Of a DNA stretch of 64,000 nt, positions 1 to 10,952 are shown piece by piece (the stretch's first letter is position 1; each line of letters begins with the position of its first letter). Made by a program: the position numbers and the translations under genes. This stretch comes from Isoetes taiwanensis (taxonomy: Eukaryota; Streptophyta; Lycopodiopsida; Isoetales; Isoetaceae). Location: contig JAJEKV010000053.1 of assembly GCA_021234155.1 (NCBI GenBank), positions 3,037,025 through 3,101,024 on the forward strand. Direction: 5' to 3'. The notes below the pieces were generated by a model. The model saw only the letters and a program-made list of their open reading frames with translations, had not been told where the DNA came from and made no database searches.

Positions 1-3000
1 AGCTCGTGCCTTGGGATGCATTTATATAGGGGTACGCCATCTACATTTGTAGAATAGCAAAAAACACCCCTTGTATAAAAATTTTTATAGTTAGATTTGA
101 ACCCCCCTATATGCAACGTACCACAAAGACATATGTAAACGCTCCCAAAAGACCCCCTCCCATATGTACATGTAAGGAAATTGGTCAAAACAAACCCCCC
201 TAACTTGCACTTGGGCATAAAATACGTGCACAGAGTGTGAATCCCCCTTGAGCTCGTGGAGTAACTGAGTATAACCCAGGTCTACCAGATCTGAGGGGCA
301 TTTGAAAATTGGGGGATGCTTTTGGCATGGAGAAAAAAAGAGGAGCCAGCTGAGGAGAATGAAAAGAATGGGAGGTCGAACCCCCAACTGAGGATGGAAA
401 AAAGGCAGTAAGAGACAGAGACAACTAGAAGAGAAAAACGGTGCATGTAGTAGAATGGAATGACATAGTAGAGTAAGAGCCCTGCTCAATGAAGTACGGA
501 TTGGGAAACAAAGCGGCTTTCCATTGACGATGGGTGCTTCCTGATACCTTGCGAGGCGATCAGATGAGGTATGCTGCCAATAGAAACCAAGCATGAGAAA
601 AAACATAGCACAAACATGAGAAGTATGAAGAAATATATATTTATAAGGAAATTCAAAGGCAAAACAAGCCCAATTGTATAAAAATCCTGAGGGGTGCTGA
701 TGACCAATACAATCTTGAATACAACTAATGTGAAACATGTGCGCAAAACTCAATTATTGTGCCTAAGAAAGTGAGCGTAGAAGCAATATCAAAAACCAAC
801 CACCCCACGCATAAACCAAGAACAGAACAACTAGTTAAGCGAGCAAGTCCTTCAAGCTAAAGACTTCCAAAAATTGTAAAGAAAATGTCTAACAAATGCC
901 GTGGACAAAGGAAAGAAGCATGAAATCTACAATGGATAACTTGAAAAGACACAACAAACGGTAAGCTCTAAAAAGCACCTAAATGGCAATGCAACTCGTA
1001 AAGAAGTACATTAGAAAAAAAAAAAAACCGGCTAGGACACTAAAGTGTGAAAGTTTAATTTGCCAAAAATAGTAAACCAAGAACCATCGAACACATCGCA
1101 AAAATACCACAACGACCAAAGTAGGAACAATATAAAAGCACAAAAAACAATAATAGCAGAAGAAGGTGAGCTTATAAGCAATTTTTGAAAAACAACAACC
1201 TCCAAATACTTAGGCCAAAAATAGAATGCATCAAAAACCCAATCTATTTAAAAAAATCTACTAATATAAAGCCACAATGAGGTGCTTGTAAAATGCAAAA
1301 ATGATATGTTACATATGCCAATGATGCATATGTATGGCCAGCCTGCATGTTATAAAGGCACCATAATTGTTATGGCTAGGTCTAGATTATATAAACGGTG
1401 TGGTGATGAAGACCTAAGAGCAAAGACTGTTTGAATGGTTAAACCATGTAAATAAGCAAATCAACATGTAAAATCAAACATGCATTCAATCTGACCTATT
1501 GAGTCCACTAATCAAGGACAAAAATGCAACCATAACCTCAACTAAAGGATACCTAAATTGCCATCTTGAATCAATGTCTTTCGATGCAATCAGTGCCACA
1601 TAAAAAAGTTGTCTCAGGTTTGTGAATAAGGAAGCAGATCAAAAGGGATTCAATGAGCAGATGCAAAATTTAGTGAGTTAGTTTGCCTGCTACAGACAAG
1701 TGCATCATTCGTGACCTCAAATTTGATTAAAGAAAAAGAGATGATTTCATTTTTTGATTTAATATGGGACCTCAAGTGTGTTCAATCTTGACAATTAATT
1801 GTGTGGAGGTGAATAAGGTATTCCACATTTGGTATAATCGATATGCACAAAGCAATCATAGATTCACTGGTCTGCTATTAATAATGATTATGGTTCACGC
1901 ACATGACCAGCAACGGACGGCTCTTCCATCCCTTTCCTATCACCGCAATCAATACCCATCATCAAGGTCCTCACATTCACAAATCCAAGCCCATGATCTT
2001 AAGCATACGTGAGTCCAATTCTTTCCAAAGCAGTTGCCATGTTTCCTTCTTAAAAGACATATATATCAACAAGAAAAATACTAGACCCTTTTCTTCTCCA
2101 AGATAAACCAACAAGTAGCTATCCTCAGCATTAGCTCAATTCCAGGTAGCTTCTAACGAGACTACATTTTGCCAAGCCAAATGCCAGCCATGGACACCAT
2201 ATGCTAAGTTAATACGTCAACAGACCTGTTTGCTTGATTATGTCCTCATTGCCGTTGCACTAAAATGATTCCAATTGTTCCATCCGAGGGATTTTCATTG
2301 AAGCTTATTTTCTTCTGATGAATAAGTTGTGCTTCCGCAGTGTGCACTAGTTAAGGACATGCAATTAAGAAAACAAACCTCTATAACCAGATAGAGATAT
2401 TTGGTGCCTTTTAATTTGTCTTGAGATGCGAATTGTGAGAAGAAGACAAAGCATTGCTGGGAAAATCTTCCATCATCTCCTAGATTCGACCTAAACCTAA
2501 GTGTTTTTTGGGAACCGGAATAAGCCTGACCTATATTCTAGCTAAGAGACAAAGGAGACGAAGGCTGGAACACGTGGATGTCCATGTGGACAGCTTAGAT
2601 TTGCATGAAATCACGCACCTCAGGTTAGGCAAGCTTGCTAAAAATCATTTCACACTCTACAACAAAGTATTGGACTATAAGGGCCCACAGCAATGCATAA
2701 TAGAGTAGGAGAAATAAAATTAGGAAACCAACTGTCAAATTTATTGTTCTAACTGGATATGGAGGTTTAGAAGTTAAAAATTCACTCCCTTTACAAGATT
2801 GTGGACATTTTGTAGATAGCGGTTAATAAAAATGTTGAAACATGTTGTCCAATGGAATTCTCAAATTCCTAGGGTGATGAATACTCATGTTACATAGGTG
2901 TTCTAACTGTTTCTTTATGATGTGTATGTCTCAAAGTTGTGAGTGAACATGGTACATGTAAAGAGGAAGGAAGTTAAAATTGAAGCACCTTGGAATGATC

Positions 3001-3220
3001 AAAACTTAAACCCCTTTATTTCAACAAAAAAAGTCAAAAGTATCATAACTACTTGATGCTTCGTGATTTAATTTTAATTGTTGAATCTCCTTGTTAAAAA
3101 AGAGTCATCAATAATTCACACTTCATTTTTGGTCCCCTTGTACGTAAATTATTCATGTAATATTTAGGACGAGGTTATCACCAAGTTTAAAGACAACAAC
3201 AAATATGTCCGCAAATGCAA
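1..3220. other. AT-rich stretch without a recognisable gene
   Basis: I see no conserved protein family, RNA gene or structured repeat in this stretch. The longest open frame is on the minus strand at 91-753 (220 codons). It is rich in F, L, H, S and C, has no motif I recognise and is probably a chance frame. A run of about 16 A's lies near 1011-1026 and could be the tail of an old retroelement, but nothing coding precedes it. Confidence 0.5.
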
Positions 3221-4245
3221 AATTAATAGCTGACCTCCCCTCCATGGTGGGTACCAGTGACGCGAGGATTGTGAAGAGATGGAAAAACTGTGGTATACAT
3301 TCTTGTGCTCAGTGGTATATGGGAGAGCACCTGGCCAATTGGGAAGCATTTCAAGTCTGTTTTGGTTTAAAGGAGGCAGACAAGATAATTTGGGAATGTG
3401 TGGCTTCCGTACTCCCAAACACAATAAATAGAGGAGATCAAAGTCCATGGCTCATACATCCTTCGATACAGCCAAACAAGTTTGTGAAGTCATGCTACAG
3501 TAGTTTGAAGACTAAGGGATTTCTTCCAGTATCTCCCAAGTGGGAGCTAGTGATCACGGAGGACATCCTTAAAAATATCTGGAGAAACGCTTGGCTGAAA
3601 TTTCTCCCCCCACGAATCAACGCCTTTCTTTGGCAAGTGATCCACAGGGTCCCAAGGGTCAATCATCTAGTCTCCAAATGGGACAATAACGTGAGCCCAC
3701 TTTGCCCTATGTGTGAAGAGGAAGAAGAATCCATAGAACATTGTCTGGTGGAATGTGGGATGCTGCATGAAGTATGGGCCTGGAGTCTGGATAGGTTCGA
3801 ATACCCCTTAGGAACCAAAGAATTGCTGCTAGGAATTCTCCCTCCAGAATGGTGTCCCAAGAAGAAGATTTCTTTTCACATAGCCAGGGCCTGGACGATC
3901 TGGTCAATATGGAAAAGGAGGAATGCCCGAGTCTTCGCTGAGAATCAGGAGGTATTCATATCATCAACTCAGCTACTTCACCTGGTACTTGAAAGACTTA
4001 AAAAATTTAGGCTAGTTTTTAAAAGTGAAGAAGAGATAAAGGAAGAAATATGGGGCACCTATTTTAATCTGGTCTAGGTCGGGAAAGAGAATAGTACAAG
4101 CTGGAGCTACGTAGCTACCCCCATCTCATATTCGTGGATGGGTGCACCTCTGCCATGTGGCTTTGTATCATTCTCTCTAAGTAAATAAAATCTTTTTTTT
4201 ATCCCTCAAAAAAAAAAAAAAAAAAAAAAAATTAATAGCTGACCA
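3221..4245 (+). mobile_element. 5'-truncated L1-like LINE with poly(A) tail and target-site duplication
   Basis: The sequence AATTAATAGCTGACC occurs at 3221-3235 and again at about 4230-4244, directly after a run of about 23 A's. This is the structure left by target-primed reverse transcription: target-site duplication, truncated body (about 3236-4207), poly(A), target-site duplication. The body encodes the C-terminal end of a plant L1-like ORF2 and about 130 bp of 3' UTR. Everything upstream of the C-terminal part of ORF2 is missing, which is typical of dead-on-arrival copies. The poly(A) and duplicated target are still intact, so insertion was probably fairly recent. The tail was later copied again by a local tandem duplication. 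Confidence 0.88.
3236..4077 (+). pseudogene. LINE ORF2 C-terminal fragment with zf-RVT zinc-binding domain
   Basis: This is an open frame of about 280 codons ending in TAG at 4075-4077. Its start lies inside the flanking target site, so it has no start codon of its own. The middle reads as the zinc-binding domain that follows the reverse transcriptase in plant non-LTR retrotransposons: NIWRNAWLKFLPPRINAFLW, then a Cys/His cluster CPMC-(8)-H-(4)-C near 3700-3765, then WAWSLDRF and the W-rich IARAWTIWSIWKRRNARVF tail. No endonuclease or polymerase motif is present because of the 5' truncation. The frame is uninterrupted over its whole length, which argues for a young insertion. It cannot be functional alone. 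Confidence 0.85.
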
Positions 4246-4551
4246 CTTATGCCACACATTGTATAATAAGCAAGATCTTGTCAAAGTCTTCTAGTATGCC
4301 TTCCGACCCCTCAATAACACACGTCTGATAACTTAAATGGCCACAATGCATAATAGATTTTGTCCTCAACTTATTTAGAATCAATACATTTGTTTTCGAC
4401 CTTGTCTTTCACTACTTATCATCCATCCTCACACTTTTGATGGATAAGCATGCCTACTTCCCTCACCCACCCTTTGAGGCTACAAGCAATTTGTAATTGA
4501 ATTCATTGCTTTCTACGAGGGCTTATCTCTTCCTACTCATCTTCAATTTTT

Positions 4552-4747
4552 CACTACTACAAAAATAGGTAGAAATGGCACAAAAGTGACATTTATCCTC
4601 TGCCTTTTTACAGGGCATAAACGTCACTTTTGTGCCATTTATGACATTTGTGCTCCCCAAATGGCACAAAAGTGACGTTTATGCCGCATAAAAAGGCGGA
4701 GGATAAATGTCACTTTTGTGCCATTTCTACCTATTTTTGTAGTAGTG
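4552..4747. mobile_element. Palindromic CACTA-type MITE, copy 1
   Basis: This is a 196-bp foldback element. It starts CACTACTACAAAAATAGG and ends with the reverse complement, CCTATTTTTGTAGTAGTG. It is flanked on both sides by TTT, the 3-bp target duplication expected for CACTA (EnSpm) elements. The terminal inverted repeat extends about 50 bp, through GGTAGAAATGGCACAAAAGTGAC. The centre holds a second, inner palindrome built from the same TGGCACAAAAGTGACGTTTATGCC word, so the whole element can fold into one long hairpin. It has no coding capacity. Confidence 0.85.
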
Positions 4748-4877
4748 TTTCAATTGTGATAGACTAAAGTACAAGCTGGAGCTACGTAGCTACCCCCATC
4801 TCATATTCGTGGATGGGTGCACCTCTGCCATGTGGCTTTGTATCATTCTCTCTAAGTAAATAAAATATTTTTTTTAT

Positions 4878-4918
<41 letters not shown>

Positions 4919-5232
4919 GCTGACCACTTATGCCACACATTGTATAATAAGCAAGATCTTGTCAAAGTCTTCTAGTATGCCTTCCGACCCCTCAATAACA
5001 CACGTCTGATAACTTAAATGGCCACAATGCATAATAGATTTTGTCCTCAACTTATTTAGAATCAATACATTTGTTTTCGACCTTGTCTTTCACTACTTAT
5101 CATCCATCCTCACACTTTTGATGGATAAGCATGCCTACTTCCCTCACCCACCTTTTGAGGCTACAAGCAATTTGTAATTGAATTCATTGCTTTCTACGAG
5201 GGCTTATCTCTTCCTACTCATCTTCAATTTTT

Positions 5233-5425
5233 CACTACTACAAAAATAGGTAGAAATGGCACAAAGTGACATTTATCCTCTTTTTTTACGGTATAAACGT
5301 CACTTTTGTGCCATTTATGACATTTCAGCGTTCCCCAAATGGCACAAAAGTGACGTTTATGCCGCATAAAAAGGCGGGAGGATAAATGCCACTTTTGTCC
5401 ATTTCTACCTATTTTTGTAGTAATG
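5233..5425. mobile_element. Palindromic CACTA-type MITE, copy 2 (in the local duplication)
   Basis: This is the same foldback as at 4552, copied by the 0.68-kb duplication rather than by transposition, since the surrounding DNA is duplicated as well. It differs by small losses such as CTGCC and CAGGGC in the left arm, and its right end reads GTAGTAATG instead of GTAGTAGTG. Confidence 0.8.
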
Positions 5426-6402
5426 TTTTTCAATCAGATAGACTAAGTCTTTTAGTGCATCCTTGGTTGGGATTCACCTCTTCTTCCCAATTCAAAATAT
5501 CTTTATTTAGGCCTAGATCCAAAATATCTTCATTTAGCTTTATCATCTGCCCAAAGCCCTTCTTTTTTTCCCCACCCCTTGCCCCGAGCACAACATCTGT
5601 ATTCAAAATATCTTCATTTAACTTTATCATCTGCCCAAAGCCCTTCTTTTTTTCCCCCACCCCTTGCCCCAAGCACGCCTTCCACAACATCTATATTCAA
5701 AATATCTTCGTTTAGCTTCCACTACATTCAAAATATCTTTATTTAGCTTCATCATCTGAGCAAAATATTGTGGTCGAAGCATATTCACTAAAAATCTTAG
5801 CAAGCAAACTGAACTATATAAGCGCAGATACCTAGGCCGAAGGTAACTTATTACCTAAAAATGCATTTTTGTTCAGTTTTGGGTTTCATGTTGTTCACTT
5901 TTTCACTTTATCCTCCATCATGCGTTGAAGACGTATTTTTATGTGCGCTTTAGATAAATTCAAGGCGTTTGGTAGTGTTAGTGAACAACTAGCAGTCCAA
6001 TAAATTCTTGCAAAGTCAAACTGCATTCTAGGCTTTATAAAGACAAGGCATTTGCTTTACAGTAGAGGGAATGGAAACAAGGACACAATTCAATGGTTGG
6101 TGCAGATGTCAGCAACTTGATTTGCCATCCATAAATAACCTGCCCAACGCATTTATCAAGACAACCACACACACCACCTCTTACGTGCCAAGCAACTACG
6201 TACCAATTTGGCAATAGCTCAAGAAAACCATATTCGTCCACAATTATTTCGCATATAAAGTCTAGGCACAACTGCATGCACATTTAAGTCTTAAAATATT
6301 TATGTCTATGTACATTCATCTCTAAACCTCAGTGTTATTGCTTTGCAAATTCCCTTCCCAGGCTTATACCATAGAAATTCTAGATGAAGCTCAATTCTGA
6401 GC

Positions 6403-8056
6403 TTATCGTTTCTTTCTGTCTGCTGGAACAGTTCCATCACTGCCAACAAGCATGCTGTATTTATCCTTGCGTGTAAAATTGGTGCATTCATAGCCAAGTG
6501 TATCAGCCAGAACCCTCTGAATATAATTTGCAACTTCAATTGAGCTTTTACCTCCTGCAACAGTAAGCTCATGAGGCAATTGCTCTAAAAATGTAACCTC
6601 ATAAGTGGGAAATGGATTCATAAAGAACATAAAGGGATCCAAACCTTTCCATCCCCTAACTGTAGTAGCATGGAACATACTACCCTTTGCAATCAGAGCC
6701 ACAGGAACAATTCTATCACTCAATTCTGCAAACAGTGCACTAAATCTGAGCAAAAATGGCTCTCTGCATGTAGTGCCTTCTGGGCAAATTACCAAATCCC
6801 CTTTCTGAAGCAGAGCCTTGATATTTGCAGCATCCCTTTCTCTGTCTCTAGTCAATCTGGCAGTTTTGATGGGTGAAATAACTTCAGAAACACGGCTGAT
6901 ACTATAAGTTAATCCTGTTACATCCCTTCCTCCAGCAACCCCAACAAAAATTGGATCACAAAGAGTTCTGTGAGTGCACACAAATAGAATGCCAGAATCA
7001 CCCTTTTGCGTGGAGGGATTGGACCCTTGACAATGAGGCGAATTCCCAACATTTTGTAAAGTATTGACACATAATCCCTTGGACATGGGCATGTTAGGAA
7101 CAGCCTGAATAGTGCCAGAGCTATGCTTACCGGAAACCAGAGAAATGTGATTAATGCCATTAATGGCGTGGGCCTCTGAACAAGCCTCCCATCGTGAAAG
7201 ATTACAGGCTTTACTAATTGATCTCTAGTTGCCGCTGGCACCTTCTTGTTTGGCACTAGATAAGCTTCCTTCAAAACCAAGGTCAAACACAAAGTTATAA
7301 ACAGAACCCATCACCAAAATCTACAGAAAATTATAAAACTAATATGCCAAAAACTCAGACGTCAACAACTGTATTTAAGATGCATCTTTAAGCATTAAAA
7401 GCACGACTAACATCTACCTTGCAAAGGGACATGTAAGGATAATCTGTTGCCCGATCTCCCACAGCAATGTCTGGTAAATTATCTCCAAATTCTTGCTTAA
7501 CTGCATTCATTTTGTTTAGACCAACTAAAACTCCAGGTTTTTTCAAGAATCCGGTAGCGTATCCACCCTTGGTGACTTCGATTTCAGTTCCCAAAATCTT
7601 GTCTGCGCCTAAGCAGGTCTTTGCAAAATGCTCAACCAATATACGAGGATTTGCAGTTACGACATATCTCTTCCCGCAAGATAAGAAAACCCGCAGGGCT
7701 TGAGAATGCACATCTTCTGAGTAAAACTTGGGAAGAACAGCCCTTGCAACTTGCTCAATTTGCGAAGCCTTGAGTCCGGCAAATGAAAAGAAGATTAAAA
7801 TCTGAATACCTGCAGCTTCTGATACGAAATGATAGAGAAACCATGCAACGGGCGCCATGATCATAAGAATCATGCTTCTAAAAAGGCCGCCTCCTTCCAG
7901 AGCCACCAGCATGAAATATGGAAATGAGCTTCTTCCTCTGATAAGTGTGCCATCAAAATCCGCTACGATGGTATGTTTTTCCCTTCCTTCTGGACTGCAA
8001 GATTCGATAAACTCAAATGGGGCTCCTCTGCTCGCCGGCTTCGCCATTTCTGCCAT
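6403..8056 (-). pseudogene. GPAT: sn-2 glycerol-3-phosphate acyltransferase, unit 1 copy, one-base frameshift
   Basis: This is the same two-exon gene as the copy at 14652-16303. Exon 1 is 8056-7418 and exon 2 is 7268-6403, joined by an intron with donor AAG|GTAGAT and acceptor TTTTGAAG|GAA. The only coding differences I see are an extra GGC codon in exon 1 (EGGGLF instead of EGGLF) and the loss of one T in a homopolymer near 7002-7005 (four T's instead of five). That loss breaks exon 2 into two frames just before the acyltransferase HX4D motif. Taken at face value the copy is inactive. A homopolymer length error in the assembly is an equally good explanation, so it may be a second functional paralogue. 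The 5' UTR intron donor (GTAAGT, minus strand, at 8269-8264) is preserved. Confidence 0.85.
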
Positions 8057-8400
8057 ACCCAGAACAAGAAATCAAAGATTAGTTTTATCCAAAACAAATT
8101 GCATCCACGATCGAAAAAACAGAGTCTGATATTAGCAAGAAAAGTATCAATACAAAATGTCTAAGTATCCATTGAAAGAACAAAAAAAAGTCCACAAAAA
8201 CGGGTCTGAATAGCTTACAGAAACGAATTTTTTCACAAAACAAGAAGATCAAAAGATGAAAATACTTACCCGCGCCGGAAGAGAGGAGATGCAATGTAGA
8301 AATGGAGCGAAGCAAATGGACGGATCGGTTCTTGAGCCTAGCTATGGCGGAGGCGAAAGGCTGGCTGATATAGGCTAAGCAGTAAAAATTGGTGGTAAGC
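8057..8400 (-). promoter_or_regulatory. 5' UTR, 5' UTR intron and proximal promoter side of the GPAT unit 1 copy
   Basis: A strong donor, CGCGG|GTAAGTATTTTC, lies on the minus strand with its first intron base at 8269. A candidate acceptor, GGTATGGCAG|AA, ends at 8050, giving a 220-bp leader intron. If this acceptor is used the first ATG of the mRNA is the second Met codon (8047) and the protein starts MAKPASRG; otherwise it starts at 8056. A fragment of a DDE-type transposon family begins within about 300 bp upstream, so the unique promoter is short. I see no convincing TATA box. Confidence 0.45.
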
Positions 8401-8599
8401 TATTAATTACTACGTCTTGAATATGACACCCTGTTAAATGGCCGAATTCACCTACGTTTCTGACACCAAATTCATTTCTCTATTTAAGGTTCATAACCAC
8501 TAGGTCAAAAAAAAAAAAAGGGAAACACAGAGTGTGTGCCAATACCAATGAATGAAGTTAACAAATCGTACAAAAGGACCACAAAACCATCCCATGTTC

Positions 8600-8884
8600 A
8601 AACTAACCTTGTTTGTTCCAGTTTTCCATTCCAATCCAATTGTTCACTCAAATTGTATCTATATCTTCCAGTACTAAGTTTTGCATTCCAATCCAATTAT
8701 ACATTGCAATTATATCTACATCTTGCAGTGCTAACTGCTGTGTCCATCCTTCTATGTTAGCGTAGCATGCCCAGTACCAATTTATTGCATCTGAGATGGT
8801 GTTTAAAGATATGTATGTCTTTTTGTTAACTTCCGGAGAAAATTGTTGAAAAGCCATCTGGCTAAAGAGAGGCAACTCTCATCT
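8600..8884 (+). mobile_element. Fragment of the DDE/coiled-coil element family, left of the CACTA (unit 1)
   Basis: This stretch is homologous in inverted orientation to about 35670-36000, inside the 33.2-39.5 kb element. Shared words include TTCCATTCCAATCCAATTGTTCA and CTAAAGAGAGGCAAC, the latter at the CACTA boundary. The homology stops exactly where the CACTA begins and resumes beyond the CACTA right end at 25533. The insertion site therefore lies within an older copy of that family. The same fragment in unit 2 is at about 16845-17128. Confidence 0.7.
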
Positions 8885-10048
8885 CACTACAAGAGAATGC
8901 CTATTCTGCGTCAGAAAAATCGTTAGATAGTATTCACAAAACAGACAGCTGCCAAGACCCTACTGGCTGACGATTTTTACCTGACGATCTAGCGTCAGAA
9001 AAATCGTCAGAAAGATCGTCAAAAAAATCGTCAGTTTTCTGACGATTAAGCGTCAGAAAATTCGTCAGAAAAAACGTCAGAAAAATTGTCAACAAAATCG
9101 TCAAAAAATTCGTCATAACATTTTTCATCAGATTTGTCAGGTTTTAGTCTATTTACATTTTGTTTGCAATTTGAAATTTATATTGATTTGCAGTATGCCT
9201 GCATTTGCATTTTCAATTACACAGCTTGTAATGCTGATGAAGTCTAAGATGAATTTAGGCTACAAGTTACGAAGAAATAAAAGCATAAGTAAAACAAAAC
9301 CTCCTTTATTTAAATCCAGTCACAAGTCACAGTACATTTATATGTAACAATCTTTACAATGCCAACAACAAGAATAATGTGGCAAGGTGCTCACTAACAG
9401 CTTCATTTTCTTGTTGCGATATGCTTGTTCTTCAAAAATCTTTGATGATGTTCTATAGTTCTGAACCTGAATTTCAAAAATACACCAAACCCATAGGTTA
9501 GTCATAATTGTCAGCCATGTTCAGGTTTATAAGTGAAAGCCTCAAGATCTAGCTGCTCTAAGTACACGCGCATAAGCAAAGAAATGGACTATTACTTTGA
9601 AATAAAAACAAAGCATATAAGTAGCCCATGTTGCTTCAAATTTTAATTATGTTTAAGGATGCTCAAAAAATCCGTGATATCTAGAATATTATCCAATCAT
9701 TTATTCTTGTTTTGTGCATTAATATGAACTTTCCGTGTATATTTCTGATCCTTTACATACTGCACCACAAACTAGATGAAATTCATAAGGTTTTAAGAGG
9801 TAATTAAACTGCGTATGTTGTAATCAGAGTCTACCCCCATCAATATACGAATGCCACTTGAGCATAGGATTTCTCATCATCAGATCTAACATTATTCTAG
9901 CCAATGCAATAGCTGGAAACCAGGTCTATGCTGCATAATGAATCAGGCTCCGAAAATGTACCCAAATGGATAGAATGATTAAATAAAATATTTATATTTC
10001 AGCGGCACCAGATTTACCATCAAATTTTACAAGATCAATACCATCAAA

Positions 10049-10370
10049 GGGTAAAAGCATGCTACGGTGTACCACTTTTGGAACCCTCAAAAGTACCTAC
10101 ACTGGGTACTTTGAAAACTGGTACTTTCTGTTTTTTCTTTCCATTAAAATCAATCGAAATTTTTTGAATTGAAGGTCAACAACATGTCAATCTATAGTAC
10201 TCGAGGATAACAATACTCTTAGAGAGTAAAATAAATGAATTAACTCTCAAATTTATTGTTTATTACACATTTATGCAAGTTCCCAAGCATTCGCCGGGTA
10301 CTTTTCCTCGGGTGGTTTTGCACTCCCTAAAAAGTACTTTAGATGGTACACCCTAGCATGCTTTCACCCC
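10049..10370. mobile_element. Foldback MITE within the CACTA interior (unit 1)
   Basis: The left end GGGTAAAAGCATGCTACGGT mirrors the right end, whose reverse complement is GGGGTGAAAGCATGCTAGGG. Both then continue with GTGTACCA and GTACTTTT words. The element is about 320 bp, has no coding potential and occurs again at 18297-18606 in the duplicate. The superfamily is uncertain, because the flanking AAA could be either the target duplication or part of the terminus. Confidence 0.6.
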
Positions 10371-10952
10371 AAAGGCATAAATAAAATATCTATTTTTATT
10401 GAGCGGGCAAGATTATAAGCCAAGCCGACCTAGGTGCCCACCAAAGAACTTAACTATAAAAATCAGGGCCTAAACTAGCATCATATCACATCACATAACA
10501 AAGGCATCTATCTCTACATGCATCCGAAAGCATACCGCTTAAACTATCCAACATATAGATGTACCACTACCTTATCTACCCCGGCAAAATAACATGAAAT
10601 CTATAGACAACAAATTCTCTAACTTGCCTATGCATGCAATAAATCTAAGCATGTCTTGTTTCAAAATAAGCAGCCCCCTAACCCGTACTAGCACCCCAAA
10701 GACAAACTAAGCAAACTGTGTCACCACAAAACTCTATGCAAACTACCGCCTAGCACTATCACAAGCAACTAAAGGAAATCCATGTCATAATAACATTTAG
10801 GCTTCGCCCGTAAATCAATCGAGAAAGACCATAGTATTAAATCGATTTTTCATAAAATCATAAGGTTCATAAAGATCAATGCCTTGAAAATCCGGACGAT
10901 GAATGCCGATCCGAGTAGGTGTAACGACCAACGTGGGTCGCTATGGTGATTC

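Larger units (their letters stand above)
4096..5448. repeat. Local 0.68-kb direct tandem duplication (4096-4770 / 4771-5448)
   Basis: The LINE 3' UTR end (beginning ACAAGCTGGAGC), its poly(A), the flanking target site, about 300 bp of unique DNA and a palindromic MITE are present twice in direct orientation. The junction at 4762-4770 shares AGT with both parental ends and carries one extra A, as in a microhomology-mediated duplication. The second poly(A) is longer than the first (about 30 against 23). The second MITE copy has lost or altered several CTG/CAG-containing words. The start of the distant 8.2-kb unit at 13193 matches the second sub-unit only from its interior onward. Confidence 0.9.

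Noticed and set aside
91-753. 220-codon minus-strand open frame near the window start
   Set aside because: Composition is skewed, there is no recognisable motif, and two further overlapping frames are equally open. Treated as a chance frame.
3205-3235. ATG at 3205 as the start of a real 290-residue protein
   Set aside because: The first ten codons lie in the LINE target site and upstream flank, and the homologous part begins after the target duplication.
6035-6283. 82-codon minus-strand frame downstream of GPAT, present in both units
   Set aside because: It lies in the 3' flank of the gene and is duplicated with it. It has no motif and needs no selection to be conserved.
9000-9110. Regular CGTCAG repeats that at first look like a CRISPR-like or satellite array
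   Set aside because: Spacing is irregular, there are no unique spacers of constant length, and the words lie directly inside a CACTA terminus with their complements at the other end, so they are subterminal transposon motifs.
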